DNA of 50,796 bases from GCA-2699365 sp036160955 (GTDB lineage Bacteria > Verrucomicrobiota > Verrucomicrobiia > Opitutales > Coraliomargaritaceae). The stretch lies in NCBI GenBank assembly GCA_036160955.1, contig JAYYDJ010000077.1:1-50796 (forward strand). Reading direction: 5' to 3'. Position numbers and translations under genes: made by a program. Position 1 is the first letter of the stretch. Each line of letters opens with the position of its first letter. Positions 1-9,475 of this stretch are shown here, in pieces. Under the pieces are notes generated by a model. It was not told the DNA's origin, ran no database searches, and was given only the letters and a program-made list of their open reading frames with translations.

Positions 1-369
1 TCGAATATTATTGGTTTTGATGTAGATCCTGAGGCTATTCGTGTTTGCAGTGCAAACGCCAAAGAAAACCCACACATTCAGGCTCCCCAATTTGAAGTAG
101 CCGATCTTAACGTCGGGCTGCTAGATCGTAATGCAGACCTCTTACTTGCTAACATTCAAACCGATGTGCTTATTACTAATTCAGAAGCATTGGTAAATGC
201 TGTAAAGTCTGATGGTTGCATCGCGCTCAGTGGAATCTTAACAAAAGAGATTGATACGGTGGAGCGCTGCTATGCACAGCAACTTGCGAAACTAAGACCC
301 CGGAATACTGTCACACTTGAATCTCGCAATGATGGGGAGTGGTCCGATTTATTAATAAAATTGAGATAA
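1..369 (+). CDS. prmA: Ribosomal protein L11 methyltransferase (PrmA-like), C-terminal part only
   Basis: The reading frame is open from the first base and stops at 367-369, so only the last 122 residues are present; the family is normally near 290 residues. The visible part fits the end of a class I SAM-dependent methyltransferase. It opens with a GFDVDPEAIRVCSANA segment (the acidic motif that contacts SAM and the following helix), then shows DLLLANI, the position of the catalytic-loop N/D-PP-like motif in PrmA, then ALSGIL. PrmA methylates ribosomal protein L11 in the cytoplasm. The SAM glycine loop lies upstream of the window. A related small-molecule or protein methyltransferase cannot be fully excluded, but DLLLANI plus SGIL is characteristic of PrmA. 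Confidence 0.8.
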   Translation, partial: SNIIGFDVDPEAIRVCSANAKENPHIQAPQFEVADLNVGLLDRNADLLLANIQTDVLITNSEALVNAVKSDGCIALSGILTKEIDTVERCYAQQLAKLRPRNTVTLESRNDGEWSDLLIKLR

Positions 370-442
370 ATTATAACTGAGCTCATCTGTCGCTTTTTCG
401 TGCTTGCGGTTCACTGGCTAGCGCCACAATTTGTAAATTGAT

Positions 443-1318
443 ATGCAAACTATAGGGGAACGACTCGAAGATGCGCGCAAGCGCAAAGGTATTTCGTTGC
501 GAGAAGCAGCCGAGGATACCAAGATACGTAGTGATTTCCTTAGCTATATCGAGCAGAACAATTTTGACTTCGAACTGCCAGAAATTTACCGGTGCGGATT
601 TATCAAAAATTACGCCCGTTATTTGAAGCTCGATCCAGAAAAAGTAGTCAATGATTACAGCGCGCAAATACTCAGTAAAACGCGCAACAAAAAAGGCGGT
701 GCGGAATGGTTTGGCAGCATGGATGCTAAAGATGATGAATATGGCAGTAATAGTGCAGTCGATGCTGTATCTATGAATGACGCGGATTTAGGCCAAAATG
801 CCCCCTCGTTTGGTAGTATCACTGCTAAGCCAAAGGAGCCTACACAAGATTTTGATTCTTCATCTATCCAGACAAGTGAAGACGCCGGAGAAAAACTGTT
901 TTACCTAAAAGTTGGTCTCATACTTTTAGGCGCCTTGGCGCTCGTGTTTGTACTATTTGGCTTAGTCCGTGCCTTAATAAGCAGTCCTGCCGATGACATT
1001 ACCAGTGTAGTAGCAATACAAGAATCCTCGGTGATAGAATCTTCCGCCCTGAATTCAACTACTACGCCTACTACAACTATAAAAGAATTTAAAATCACTG
1101 CGAGCAGTGAGGTCTATGTAGCTGCTCGTGATTTAACCGACCGCAACTATCTTTTTCAAGGGACCCTCAGCGCAGGAGAAGAAATAGTGTTAGAAAAAAT
1201 TGGTCCTGTTGAAGTCGTCTTTACTAGAGCCGACCAAATTATTATAAGTGCGAATGGCCAAACGTTTCATTCGCCAGAGTCTGGAATTACTGGCACAAGT
1301 AAAATTCGGCTTCCTTAA
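443..1318 (+). CDS. RodZ-like helix-turn-helix membrane protein
   Basis: This 291-residue protein has the three-part layout of RodZ. Residues 1-70 form a Cro/CI-type helix-turn-helix (IGERLEDARKRKGISLREAAEDT then a YIEQNNF and GFIKNYARYL segment). A low-complexity acidic, Ser-rich linker follows. There is one hydrophobic membrane segment at about 152-177 and a periplasmic beta-rich domain at about 214-291. RodZ proteins sit in the inner membrane, bind the actin homologue MreB through the helix-turn-helix and help keep rod shape; in many phyla the same architecture is of unproven function. It follows prmA after 73 bp on the same strand. The call rests on domain order; its role in shape is inferred. 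Confidence 0.75.
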   Translation: MQTIGERLEDARKRKGISLREAAEDTKIRSDFLSYIEQNNFDFELPEIYRCGFIKNYARYLKLDPEKVVNDYSAQILSKTRNKKGGAEWFGSMDAKDDEYGSNSAVDAVSMNDADLGQNAPSFGSITAKPKEPTQDFDSSSIQTSEDAGEKLFYLKVGLILLGALALVFVLFGLVRALISSPADDITSVVAIQESSVIESSALNSTTTPTTTIKEFKITASSEVYVAARDLTDRNYLFQGTLSAGEEIVLEKIGPVEVVFTRADQIIISANGQTFHSPESGITGTSKIRLP

Positions 1319-1381
1319 TTATGAGCGGTAGATACTACATGTTCACTCATACAGTTGCCTTGGGTCCGTTGGTTAGCTAGT

Positions 1382-2050
1382 TTAATTAGGTAGTGAAGAA
1401 CCTTTTTTTAACGCTATTGGTGCACCAAGAACCTCGCTGTAAATAAATGCTACTCGGGCAGCGCTAGGAGTTCTTAAATGTCTTCGTATCGGCCCTGCGT
1501 ATAAATCTTTAGTTTGTGAAGAACGGTCACTATGCTCCGAAATTACTTGCTTCATGCTATAAGCGCCCTGTTTAGACTTCTTGCGCAGAGCTTGAGCTTT
1601 TCTCTGTGTGTCTTCTAGCTTTTTACGGCGATTTTCCATCTCTTGCACATAGTTATTTTCAGCTTCAGTAAGTCGCCATGCATATTCTTGACTTTGCTCT
1701 TTGGAGCTTTGTGCAGGAGCAGCAATGTCCCGAGATTGGGATACTTGCCTTCCAACTCTACTAAAACCACGCCTTTTTCTCAATTGCTCGCTGACAAGAT
1801 CTTCAGGGCTGTAAGAATTATCCTGTTCTGTCTTCGTAAGAAGTTCACTTTCTGAACTCTCGTAGCTTGCTTGGCGGGCTTCTATTTTTCGCCTAATCTG
1901 CTCCTGCACCTCACGCTCGGCGGGCGATACCTCTTCTTGGTTGAGCGGCGAAGGCGCTGCTCTTTTGTCCTTCTTTTTAGAAAGTATGTTCCCAAAAAAA
2001 TAAACCCCGGCTATTATAAGCGGGAATAGCACTTCGAGTAAACTTTCCAT
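1382..2050 (-). CDS. Unknown membrane-anchored, charged protein downstream of floA
   Basis: I do not recognise a family for this 222-residue protein. Residues 8-24 form a single hydrophobic segment (LFPLIIAGVYFFGNILS) followed by a lysine-rich patch, which suggests an N-terminal anchor with the rest in the cytoplasm. The remainder is hydrophilic. It has a Glu/Arg-rich likely coiled-coil stretch around 125-165 (containing NNYVQEMENRRKKLED) and a basic C-terminal section. It begins 38 bp after floA on the same strand, so it is probably the fourth gene of the nfeD-nfeD-floA operon and could be a partner of the flotillin membrane domains; that is inference from position only. Confidence 0.6.
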   Translation of the reverse strand: MESLLEVLFPLIIAGVYFFGNILSKKKDKRAAPSPLNQEEVSPAEREVQEQIRRKIEARQASYESSESELLTKTEQDNSYSPEDLVSEQLRKRRGFSRVGRQVSQSRDIAAPAQSSKEQSQEYAWRLTEAENNYVQEMENRRKKLEDTQRKAQALRKKSKQGAYSMKQVISEHSDRSSQTKDLYAGPIRRHLRTPSAARVAFIYSEVLGAPIALKKGSSLPN

Positions 2051-2088
2051 AATATTATACAGTTAGCGCTTATGGGTCGAATATTCTT

Positions 2089-3132
2089 TTACGATGACTC
2101 CTCACCTTTCGAAATGGAATCACGCATGTCGGTATCTGCTTTGATATTATTTAAGCGATAGTAGTCCATGACGCCCAAATTTCCAGATCGAAACGCTTCA
2201 GCTAAAGCAAGTGGGATTTGTGCTTCGGCCTCCACTACTTTTGCCTGCATTTCTTCTACTTTCGCTTTGTTTTCCTGCTCTGCAGCAACTGCCGCAGCGC
2301 GGCGCATTTCCGCCTTCGCCTGAGCGACATTTTTATCTGCTTCGGCTTGGGATTCCTGGAGCTTCGCTCCAATATTTTCTCCAACATCCACGTCCGCAAT
2401 ATCGATCGAAAGAATTTCAAATGCAGTGCCGACATCAAGGCCGCGGTCTAGCACCACCTTAGAAATTGTATCTGGAGACTCTAGCACTGTCTTGTAGGTT
2501 TCTGCTGAACCAATAGTTGTGACAATGCCTTCTCCCACGCGAGCAATCACAGTTTCTTCTAAAGCGCTTCCCACATAATTATCTAAATTAGAGCGTACTG
2601 TTACCCGTGCGCGTGCTTTGACCTGTATCCCATCTTTGGATACGCCGTCGATTGTTGCACGCCCACTCTCTGGATTGGGGCACTCAATAACTTTAGGGTT
2701 TATTGATGTTCGCACCGCTTCGACTACTGACTTTCCAGTGCCTTTTGTTGCTAAATCGATTGCGCAAGCACGCTGCCAATCAAGGCTTATATTCGCTTTG
2801 TCTGCGGCTATTAAAGCCTGCACCGTCTGAATAACATTACCTTCTGCTAGATAGTGCGCCTCAAGCTCATTCGAACCTATTTCGATACCAGCTTTGACTG
2901 CTGTAATTCTTGCGTCGACAATCAACGAAGCGGGCACACCTCTTAGGCGCATCGCAATAAGCGTTGAAAAGCCAACCGTAGCATTAGACAAGAAGGACTT
3001 CACAAAAAGTCCAATATAGGCAAAAAAGATTAATGCGAAAACTAGCAGTATAATGCCAAGAACAAATACGATCGCTACCTGCCATCCTGTGCTTGACAAG
3101 GCTAAGATATGTGTGAGTGGTTCAATATTCAT
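2089..3132 (-). CDS. floA: Flotillin-like protein FloA
   Basis: This 347-residue protein matches FloA (former UPF0365) along its length; the Bacillus protein is about 330. There is one long hydrophobic hairpin or transmembrane stretch at about 19-46, then an SPFH domain containing AMRLRGVPASLIVDARITAV and the GKSVVEAVRTSINPKVIECP segment. An Ala/Glu-rich coiled coil follows (QAEADKNVAQAKAEMRRAAA), and the C-terminus has the typical LALAEAFRSGNLGVMDYYRL sequence. FloA scaffolds ordered membrane microdomains in the cytoplasmic membrane. Its start overlaps the stop of the short NfeD gene by 4 bp, the usual NfeD-flotillin pairing, so translation is probably coupled. Confidence 0.93.
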   Translation of the reverse strand: MNIEPLTHILALSSTGWQVAIVFVLGIILLVFALIFFAYIGLFVKSFLSNATVGFSTLIAMRLRGVPASLIVDARITAVKAGIEIGSNELEAHYLAEGNVIQTVQALIAADKANISLDWQRACAIDLATKGTGKSVVEAVRTSINPKVIECPNPESGRATIDGVSKDGIQVKARARVTVRSNLDNYVGSALEETVIARVGEGIVTTIGSAETYKTVLESPDTISKVVLDRGLDVGTAFEILSIDIADVDVGENIGAKLQESQAEADKNVAQAKAEMRRAAAVAAEQENKAKVEEMQAKVVEAEAQIPLALAEAFRSGNLGVMDYYRLNNIKADTDMRDSISKGEESS

Positions 3133-3590
3133 AATTTTTGTATGGTTAATTTAAAACTGTCTTGAGAAATTACTTTAACGGGCGTGTTGGCCTCAATGTA
3201 CCCATCCGAAGAGGCTGCATCAAATATCTTGCCATTTATGGTCACTCTCCCACCAGGTACCATGGGAGTCAATGTAGATCCAGTCTCGCCGATAATCGAT
3301 GCCCCTGCCTGGCATGTATTGGAGCGCCCTTGTATTTGACTACTAAGAAAAAAATGTCTTCCATACTTGGTGCCCGCAAAAATCTTTAACTCTGCGATAA
3401 TCATCCCTAGCGCGATAATGGTAGTCGCAAAAAAAAGAATCGCGGCAATAAAAAAATTATAATCCTGCATTGTTATAGCAGTAGCGGCAATTAGGCATAC
3501 TGCTGCTAATATTCCGAGTAACCCACCTGGAAGCAGTACCTCCAAAAAGGTCAGCACCAATGATGCCACTATTAAGCACGCTATCAGCAT
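3129..3590 (-). CDS. Short NfeD-family membrane protein
   Basis: This is a 153-residue NfeD-like protein. About three hydrophobic segments fill residues 1-75, and a C-terminal OB-fold-like domain covers about 90-153, with the family's GETGSTLTPMVPGGRVTING stretch (position about 100-120). NfeD proteins are paired with flotillins (SPFH proteins) and are thought to act in membrane quality control. It overlaps the upstream long NfeD gene by 7 bp and the downstream floA by 4 bp, so all three are almost certainly co-transcribed and translationally coupled. This version lacks the ClpP-like protease domain found in its upstream neighbour. Confidence 0.85.
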   Translation of the reverse strand: MLIACLIVASLVLTFLEVLLPGGLLGILAAVCLIAATAITMQDYNFFIAAILFFATTIIALGMIIAELKIFAGTKYGRHFFLSSQIQGRSNTCQAGASIIGETGSTLTPMVPGGRVTINGKIFDAASSDGYIEANTPVKVISQDSFKLTIQKL

Positions 3591-5017
3591 AATTTAGCAA
3601 CTTCCTCAACAATTAGGCCAAAATCATTTTTGCCAGTAACTCGAATCTTTACACCAAGATCAATCGACCCATTTACACAACTGCCCTCATAGCGCGCGCC
3701 ATTGATCTCAATTTTCCCAGTTGGATGCAGTGGAGTTATTACAATTCCTTCGCTACCGACTAATGATAACACACTAGCTGATTGAGCACAGGTAGCTGAA
3801 CTTGCCGATGCATCACGCAGAACCATACGGCGCTCGAACCACGAACCCTTCAACATCTTTGATAACAAAAGCGCACCACCGATAGCTATTATCGCACCAA
3901 AGATTAGGTTTATCATTGGACCTAAAAACAGTTCTGCGTTAATTACTGTCTTTCCAGCAGGCCAATAATCAATCATTGCCCACAACAAAGCACCAAACAT
4001 TAGCAAGATTCCAGATGCAGCAAATACGAGGACTCCTGCAAAAAACAACAATTCCAATAATACTAAAATAACGCCTATAATAAAAAGTAAGACGACTTCA
4101 TTGCCTGCTAGTCCAGCGATATTCTGAGTTATAAAGAAGGTCGCAATCGCAACAATGCCACCGATGCCGAAGAATCCGAAGCCTGGTGTCTTAAATTCAA
4201 CAAAGAGCATAAGCATCCCCAACCCTAAAAGAGCTGGCGCAAATGTGTTGAGCCATTTAGCCAATTTCTCCGAATAGGTGACTTTAAAATCTCTTATTTG
4301 ATAGGCTCCATATCCAAGCTTTGCATCTAGTAGTTCATTCAAGTTTGCGTAGACTCCCGACCCTAATAATGGCACTGCTGGGTCTCCATACAACTGCATT
4401 GCTTCCTTTGCTGTTAGAGTTAGCAACTCACCGCTCGACTTAATAACTTCTTCACCAATTTTGAGTTCGAAATTAGCATCCAACATAGCCCGTATAACAT
4501 CTGCTCGCTGTGGCTTGTCCTCAGCCATAACGCGTATGTTTGCACGCAAATAACTCTCCATTTTTAATCGAGCAGTCTCGGGAACATCCTCGCCAGTACC
4601 CTGAACAACCGCAGATGCTCCGATTTTTCCTCGTGGAGCAAAATAAATTTCCTCGGTCGACGCAGCGATAAATGAACCGGCGGAAATAGCGTCTTCATTT
4701 ACATAGGTAGCAGTTACTCCATCGAATCGGTCTAGCGCTTCCATCATTTCTAGGCATATATCCACTCGCCCGCCCGGAGTGTCCATATCTAGGACTACCA
4801 TCTCTATATCATTGCGAATCGCTTCTTTTAGTCCCCGGCGTAAGATATAAAGGTTTGGCTTATCGATCATCCCTTGAATTGGGATGACATAAACATCGAC
4901 GCTGTTGCGCTGCTCCTCGGGTTCTGATCGATCAAGAACCAACTCACCTGCAAGCACACTTACTGTACAGACCAATAGTACAGCTAATCGAGCCCACACA
5001 CCTTGTGTATAATACAT
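3584..5017 (-). CDS. nfeD: Long NfeD: ClpP-class membrane serine protease
   Basis: This 477-residue protein has a signal peptide at about 10-25, a ClpP-like serine-protease domain at about 40-220, several transmembrane helices at about 235-400, and a C-terminal OB-fold domain at about 405-470. In the protease domain the DMDTPGGRVDICLEMMEA substrate-binding strand is followed by DAISAGSFIA, where the nucleophile Ser sits in the family's xSAG motif. The IYFAPRGKIGASAVV segment is also typical. Such NfeD1b proteins cleave hydrophobic stretches of membrane proteins and are partnered with flotillin or stomatin. It is the first gene of the operon with the short nfeD and floA. The 112-bp gap to the divergent epimerase gene must hold the operon promoter. 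Confidence 0.9.
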   Translation of the reverse strand: MYYTQGVWARLAVLLVCTVSVLAGELVLDRSEPEEQRNSVDVYVIPIQGMIDKPNLYILRRGLKEAIRNDIEMVVLDMDTPGGRVDICLEMMEALDRFDGVTATYVNEDAISAGSFIAASTEEIYFAPRGKIGASAVVQGTGEDVPETARLKMESYLRANIRVMAEDKPQRADVIRAMLDANFELKIGEEVIKSSGELLTLTAKEAMQLYGDPAVPLLGSGVYANLNELLDAKLGYGAYQIRDFKVTYSEKLAKWLNTFAPALLGLGMLMLFVEFKTPGFGFFGIGGIVAIATFFITQNIAGLAGNEVVLLFIIGVILVLLELLFFAGVLVFAASGILLMFGALLWAMIDYWPAGKTVINAELFLGPMINLIFGAIIAIGGALLLSKMLKGSWFERRMVLRDASASSATCAQSASVLSLVGSEGIVITPLHPTGKIEINGARYEGSCVNGSIDLGVKIRVTGKNDFGLIVEEVAKLC

Positions 5018-5129
5018 TTTATAAACAATAATAGTACATTTGAATAAGGCAAGCTCTCCAGAATTGATTTCTACTGTAAGCTGAGTTGAGGCTTCTCAGT
5101 CACAGATTTTCTATTAGTGTTGTCGTTAA

Positions 5130-6056
5130 ATGGAAAAGATCGATTACAACGGCATACAATTATTGCGCTGGAAGAGCGGACCTTCCTCTTTCTTTGCTGA
5201 CCCAGAAAAAGGCGCGAGGCTAATTGGTTGGAATATACGCATGTCTGATGGCACATATCGAGACGTCATATATTGGCCAGTAAATGTCGGATCGACACCG
5301 TTCTCTAAAATTCGTGGTGGCAATCCAATACTCTTCCCGTTTGCTGGGCGCAGCTTTCATAAAGGACAGGTAGGCTACTGGCGTGATGGACAAGGCACCG
5401 TACGCCCGATGCCCAGAAATGGCTTTGCTCGTAACAGCCACTTTGAGTTAACTAGTGCAACAGAGCGGGGCTTTATTGCGGAGTTGCGCCCTGAAGCTGC
5501 AGCAATCGAGGCTTACCCTTTTGATTATACTTTTAAAGTGTGTTACGAATTTACGGATATCGCTTTCACGGTTTACCTAACTTTAGAAAACCACGGAGAG
5601 CAGGTGTTGCTATGGTCGGCAGGACACCACTTTTATTTTACACTGCCGTGGCATGAAGGCCTCACTCGCAAGGACTATCGCTATCAAGTACCCGCCAAAA
5701 AATGCTTTACGCATGCACCTGATGGTTCATTACAAAATGTCATAAAGGGCTGGGAAAAGGACCTAAGCTTTGGGAATTTGGAGAATTCAGATCGAATTTA
5801 TACAAGACTTACAGGGGATACTTTTCGATTTGGGCCTAATGGAGGCGAAGAAGATATCGGAATTCGTTTCTTGAATGACGAATCTACACTTTCTGCGTGG
5901 AACTCGTTTTTAGTTTGGACAGAATCTCCTGAAAGCCCCTTCTACTGCATTGAGCCCTGGATGGGGCCGCCCAACAGCTCCGAACACGGCAAAGGCTTAC
6001 ATGCTGTTAATGCGGGCTCTAGCGCAACCTTTGGTGTAGAAGTTTCCTTGATTTAA
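5130..6056 (+). CDS. Aldose 1-epimerase family protein (mutarotase-like)
   Basis: This 308-residue protein belongs to the galactose-mutarotase-like superfamily. The diagnostic stretches are GGNPILFPFAGR near residue 68, a WSAGHHFYFTLPWHE strand near 165 carrying the family's active-site histidines, and CIEPWMGPPNSSEHGKGLH near 280, where the Glu is the expected catalytic base. The family interconverts alpha and beta anomers of aldoses, or acts on hexose-6-phosphates, in the cytoplasm. The substrate cannot be told from sequence. No sugar catabolic genes flank it: it stands alone between the divergent nfeD operon and trkA. Confidence 0.8.
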   Translation: MEKIDYNGIQLLRWKSGPSSFFADPEKGARLIGWNIRMSDGTYRDVIYWPVNVGSTPFSKIRGGNPILFPFAGRSFHKGQVGYWRDGQGTVRPMPRNGFARNSHFELTSATERGFIAELRPEAAAIEAYPFDYTFKVCYEFTDIAFTVYLTLENHGEQVLLWSAGHHFYFTLPWHEGLTRKDYRYQVPAKKCFTHAPDGSLQNVIKGWEKDLSFGNLENSDRIYTRLTGDTFRFGPNGGEEDIGIRFLNDESTLSAWNSFLVWTESPESPFYCIEPWMGPPNSSEHGKGLHAVNAGSSATFGVEVSLI

Positions 6057-6224
6057 AGTAGTATATAACAATAATAAGGGTACTTTTTATAAAGGAATCC
6101 CCATTAGTATAACAGCTTTTAGACTCTAGAAAGATAAATCTATTGTCCGTTTTGACGGAATAAAAACTTCTCGAAATTAACGAGCAGGATGTCAGGCTAA
6201 ACATTTTAAATTAAAGCTTCCCAT

Positions 6225-7571
6225 ATGAAGATCATCATCATTGGCGCTGGCGAAGTCGGCCATAATCTAACCTCCATGCTAGCTGCAAGCGGGCATGATG
6301 TTACACTTATCGAACGATCTGCTTCCCTGTGTAAGCGATTAGATGAAGAACAAAATGCTCGTATCGTGACTGGCAATGGCAGCTCTGCAAGACAACTAGT
6401 CGAAGTCGATGTGAGTGACTGTGATGCATTCTTAGCTATGACTAGCGATGACCGCACAAATATTATTTCTAGTTCACTTGCAAAAGGATTAGGAGCTAGA
6501 AATACGATCGCTCGTATCCACGATGATACATACAGTGATAATTCATTAATAAACTATCAGCTACACTTTGGCATCGACCTACTCGTTAACCCTGAAGCGA
6601 TATGTGCGGTTGAGCTAGCAAAATCAATACGTAATGCTGGCCGAGTAGCTGTTGAAAATTTCGCCCGCGGCGAAGTAGAAGTGCAACAACTTCGCGTAGA
6701 TGAAAGTTCTCGGCTCATTGGAAAACAACTTCGTGAGCTAAAACTTAGCGCAAATGTTAGAGTTGGTTATATCCAACGCGAAGGGCGAGGTGAGGTCGCT
6801 AGCGCTGACTCACATTTGCAAGCTGGGGATAGCGTAACTTTGTTTGGTAAGCCAGATGAGCTATTTGGTTTACGCGAGCGCTTCAACCCAAAACAGAGGT
6901 TTGATTTGGCTCGTGTTGTTTTATTTGGAGGTAGCGAAACTGCAATTAGCCTAATTCGTTTGCTACGCAGCCCTCGCTTTAAATTGCGTGTAATTGAAAA
7001 AGATCCTGATAAATGCCGTGATCTTGCTGAACGTTTTCCACATATTTCTGTCATTCATGGTGACGCTACATCACTTCGCCTACTTGAGGAAGAGCAGATC
7101 GGTGAAGCCGATTATTTCGTAGCCTGCACAAAAGACGATGAAGAGAACATATTGACTTGTCTGCAGGCTGCCAAGCTAGGCGCAGATCACGTGCAGTTAG
7201 TAATCAATAAGGGAGATTATGATCAGCTTTTGGGGATTCTCAAAACTATGTTAGGAATTGAACTAGTTGTATCTCCGCGGAGCGCAACTGCAGAGTTTAT
7301 GCGTCGTACACTATCGAGCGAATCAGTAGTAGAATTAGCTAGCTTGCCAAAAGGAGGACGAATTTTAGAAGTAAAGATTAGCCACTCTAGCCCAATCGTT
7401 GGCTCTTTAGTACAAGATGTCGCCCTTCCTCCGAATAGTTTATTTGTAGCATTACAGCATAAATTTAAAGCCAAGGTACCGACAGCAGAGGATACTATCT
7501 TGGCTGGTGATCACGTGATTGTTCTGGTACACAAGGACCAAGAAAAGGCACTCTTAAAACGGCTTATTTAA
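6225..7571 (+). CDS. trkA: Trk potassium uptake regulator TrkA
   Basis: This 448-residue cytoplasmic, peripheral-membrane subunit has two RCK halves, each with a Rossmann NAD-binding fold and a C-terminal ligand-binding (TrkA-C) subdomain. The first nucleotide loop is IIIIGAGEVGHNL at residues 2-14, with DVTLIER giving the ribose-binding acid. The second half starts near 228 with VVLFGGSETAISLI. Length and order match E. coli TrkA (458). It gates the TrkH channel in response to NAD(H) or ATP. Only 3 bp separate it from trkH, so the two form an operon and are probably translationally coupled. A short hairpin-like repeat (TCCGT/ACGGA) lies in the 168-bp leader region, of unknown meaning. Confidence 0.96.
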   Translation: MKIIIIGAGEVGHNLTSMLAASGHDVTLIERSASLCKRLDEEQNARIVTGNGSSARQLVEVDVSDCDAFLAMTSDDRTNIISSSLAKGLGARNTIARIHDDTYSDNSLINYQLHFGIDLLVNPEAICAVELAKSIRNAGRVAVENFARGEVEVQQLRVDESSRLIGKQLRELKLSANVRVGYIQREGRGEVASADSHLQAGDSVTLFGKPDELFGLRERFNPKQRFDLARVVLFGGSETAISLIRLLRSPRFKLRVIEKDPDKCRDLAERFPHISVIHGDATSLRLLEEEQIGEADYFVACTKDDEENILTCLQAAKLGADHVQLVINKGDYDQLLGILKTMLGIELVVSPRSATAEFMRRTLSSESVVELASLPKGGRILEVKISHSSPIVGSLVQDVALPPNSLFVALQHKFKAKVPTAEDTILAGDHVIVLVHKDQEKALLKRLI

Positions 7572-7574
7572 ATT

Positions 7575-9053
7575 GTGAATGCTGCAATAATCTTTCGGCT
7601 GCTTAGCATGGTATTGCTCGTGCTATCAGGCGCGTTTGGCCTGTGTATGCTTGTCGGGCTAATCAATGGAGAGAGTCTTTCGGACCGCTCCATCCACGCT
7701 TTCGGAATGACAATTATAATTAGCCTAGTACTCGCCGCAATCTTACACTGGAGAGGTCGCAAAAGAAACAGTAAACTGTATCGTCGAGAAGCTCTATGTG
7801 CAATCGGGCTTTCTTGGTTTGTTGCTACCTTGGTTGGTGCGCTCCCCTACGCCCTTACTGTTGATAATTGCCATTTAAGCGATGCGATTTTTGAGTCCTC
7901 ATCAGGATTGACAACCACAGGGGCTACTGCATTTGAAAGATTTGATCATTTCCCAAAGAGCTTATTGTTTTGGCGATCCCTTAGCCAATGGTTTGGCGGC
8001 CTTGGAGTTGTTGTGTTTTTTGTCGCCTTGCTTTCTTCACTAGGAGCTGGCGCAAAAATTCTTTCCAGTAATGAGTCTTCCGGTGCGGCTTCAGGTTTTG
8101 ACCAAGGGCGAGCGCAAAAAGGTGCCTTAAACCTACTGCTTTATTATCTGGGCATCTCCGCCGCCTGTTCTTTCGCCTACAAGCTTGGTGGCATGGATTG
8201 GTTTCAGGCAATTAACCATGCAATGACCACTGTGGCTACAGGTGGCTTTAGTACTGAGTCTGGTAGCTTCCAGGACTTTAATAGCTCCACCTTAGAGTGG
8301 ATTGCCATTATTTTTATGGCTCTTAGTGCAACCACATTTATTTTCGTTATACGCCTTATTGGTGGGGGGCGCCGACGTACAGTATTACGACAAACTAACG
8401 AGGTTTTTTGGTTCTATGGCACCCTAGTTGCTGCAACTGCGCTACTTACCCTCTACTTGATGGACCTCTATGGGCAACTGCCTAATCATGAGATCTTACG
8501 CACAGCCACATTTCAGGCAGTATCAATTATGACCACAACTGGGTATGCATCGACAGATTTTGATAACTGGTTACCGCCGGCAAAAATGCTCCTAATTATA
8601 CTCATGTTTGTTGGAGGATGTTCTGGCTCAACTGCCGGGAGTGTAAAAGTTGTACGGGTCGTAATCGCCCTGCGTGCGGTAAGCAGCAGTATTATCCATG
8701 CATTTAGGCCGCACATAACTGTGCCTATTCGAATGGGTGGACGAACTTTAAGTGAACGGGCCATACAAAGTGTTATCATCTTCATTTTACTTATGGGCTC
8801 TATACAAATAATAGCCATGTTGCTAGTTTCTGCCAACGAGCCTGAAGTTAGTTTTTTAACTGCATTTTCGTGCGTTCAATCTACGCTCTTTAATATTGGA
8901 CCAGGCTTTGACGCTATCGGCCCAACTAAAGATTACCACTTTTTAAGTGGTTCAACCAAGTTGTTTCTTACATTACTCATGACTTTGGGTCGCTTAGAAT
9001 TGTATGCGGTACTTGTGCTCTTCGCTCCATCTGTTTGGAAGCGATATTCTTAG
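7575..9053 (+). CDS. trkH: Trk potassium transporter TrkH (membrane subunit)
   Basis: This 492-residue polytopic inner-membrane protein has four recognisable pore-loop segments, as expected for the SKT (Trk/Ktr/HKT) superfamily: SSSGLTTTGATAF, MTTVATGGFSTESG, SIMTTTGYASTDF and QSTLFNIGPGFDAIG. Each carries the selectivity-filter glycine. Length matches TrkH (about 483). The start is GTG at 7575, only 3 bp beyond the trkA stop; no ATG is better placed. With TrkA it forms the K+ uptake system. The downstream gap to the opposite-strand ferredoxin is 70 bp and shows no clear terminator. Confidence 0.96.
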   Translation: MNAAIIFRLLSMVLLVLSGAFGLCMLVGLINGESLSDRSIHAFGMTIIISLVLAAILHWRGRKRNSKLYRREALCAIGLSWFVATLVGALPYALTVDNCHLSDAIFESSSGLTTTGATAFERFDHFPKSLLFWRSLSQWFGGLGVVVFFVALLSSLGAGAKILSSNESSGAASGFDQGRAQKGALNLLLYYLGISAACSFAYKLGGMDWFQAINHAMTTVATGGFSTESGSFQDFNSSTLEWIAIIFMALSATTFIFVIRLIGGGRRRTVLRQTNEVFWFYGTLVAATALLTLYLMDLYGQLPNHEILRTATFQAVSIMTTTGYASTDFDNWLPPAKMLLIILMFVGGCSGSTAGSVKVVRVVIALRAVSSSIIHAFRPHITVPIRMGGRTLSERAIQSVIIFILLMGSIQIIAMLLVSANEPEVSFLTAFSCVQSTLFNIGPGFDAIGPTKDYHFLSGSTKLFLTLLMTLGRLELYAVLVLFAPSVWKRYS

Positions 9054-9123
9054 ATACAGATATACAAGCCTGATAGGACACACCTAATGGTTATGAGATT
9101 ATTGTGAATACTTATATAACAAA

Positions 9124-9360
9124 TTAAGAATCGCCGTGCTCACCTATCGCTTCGACAGGGCAGCCTTCCATAGCCTCGTTACATAATTCAATTTCTTCAT
9201 CAGTCTCTGCTTGTTTGTACACAAAAGAGTACCCGCCGTCTTCGTCACGGGTAAAATTATTCGGAGCAGTCTCTCGACATAAATCGCAATCGATGCACTG
9301 TTCATCGACATAGTATTTTCCATTCACATTTTCAGGCCACTTACTATCTTTATCTGCCAT
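9124..9360 (-). CDS. Small single-cluster [4Fe-4S] ferredoxin
   Basis: This 78-residue acidic soluble protein has the cysteine pattern of a monocluster ferredoxin: C22-x2-C25-x2-C28 and a distal C67 followed by Pro, plus C60, which in relatives can form a disulfide or sit near the cluster. The DGGYSFVYKQAETDEE insert and the C-terminal GCPVEAIGEHG are typical of this short ferredoxin family. It would carry single electrons to an unidentified partner. It is monocistronic, lying on the minus strand between trkH and the rhomboid gene with no redox enzyme nearby, so its partner cannot be inferred from context. Confidence 0.88.
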   Translation of the reverse strand: MADKDSKWPENVNGKYYVDEQCIDCDLCRETAPNNFTRDEDGGYSFVYKQAETDEEIELCNEAMEGCPVEAIGEHGDS

Positions 9361-9475
9361 GTAAGTATGGTTATTGAAATGTTGGTGGAGTCAAGTGGTA
9401 AGGGATTAAAACGATAACAGCAATAATTTGTCTCGAAACTTGGCAAAGCTCTTCAAAATGGTAATATTTTAATTC

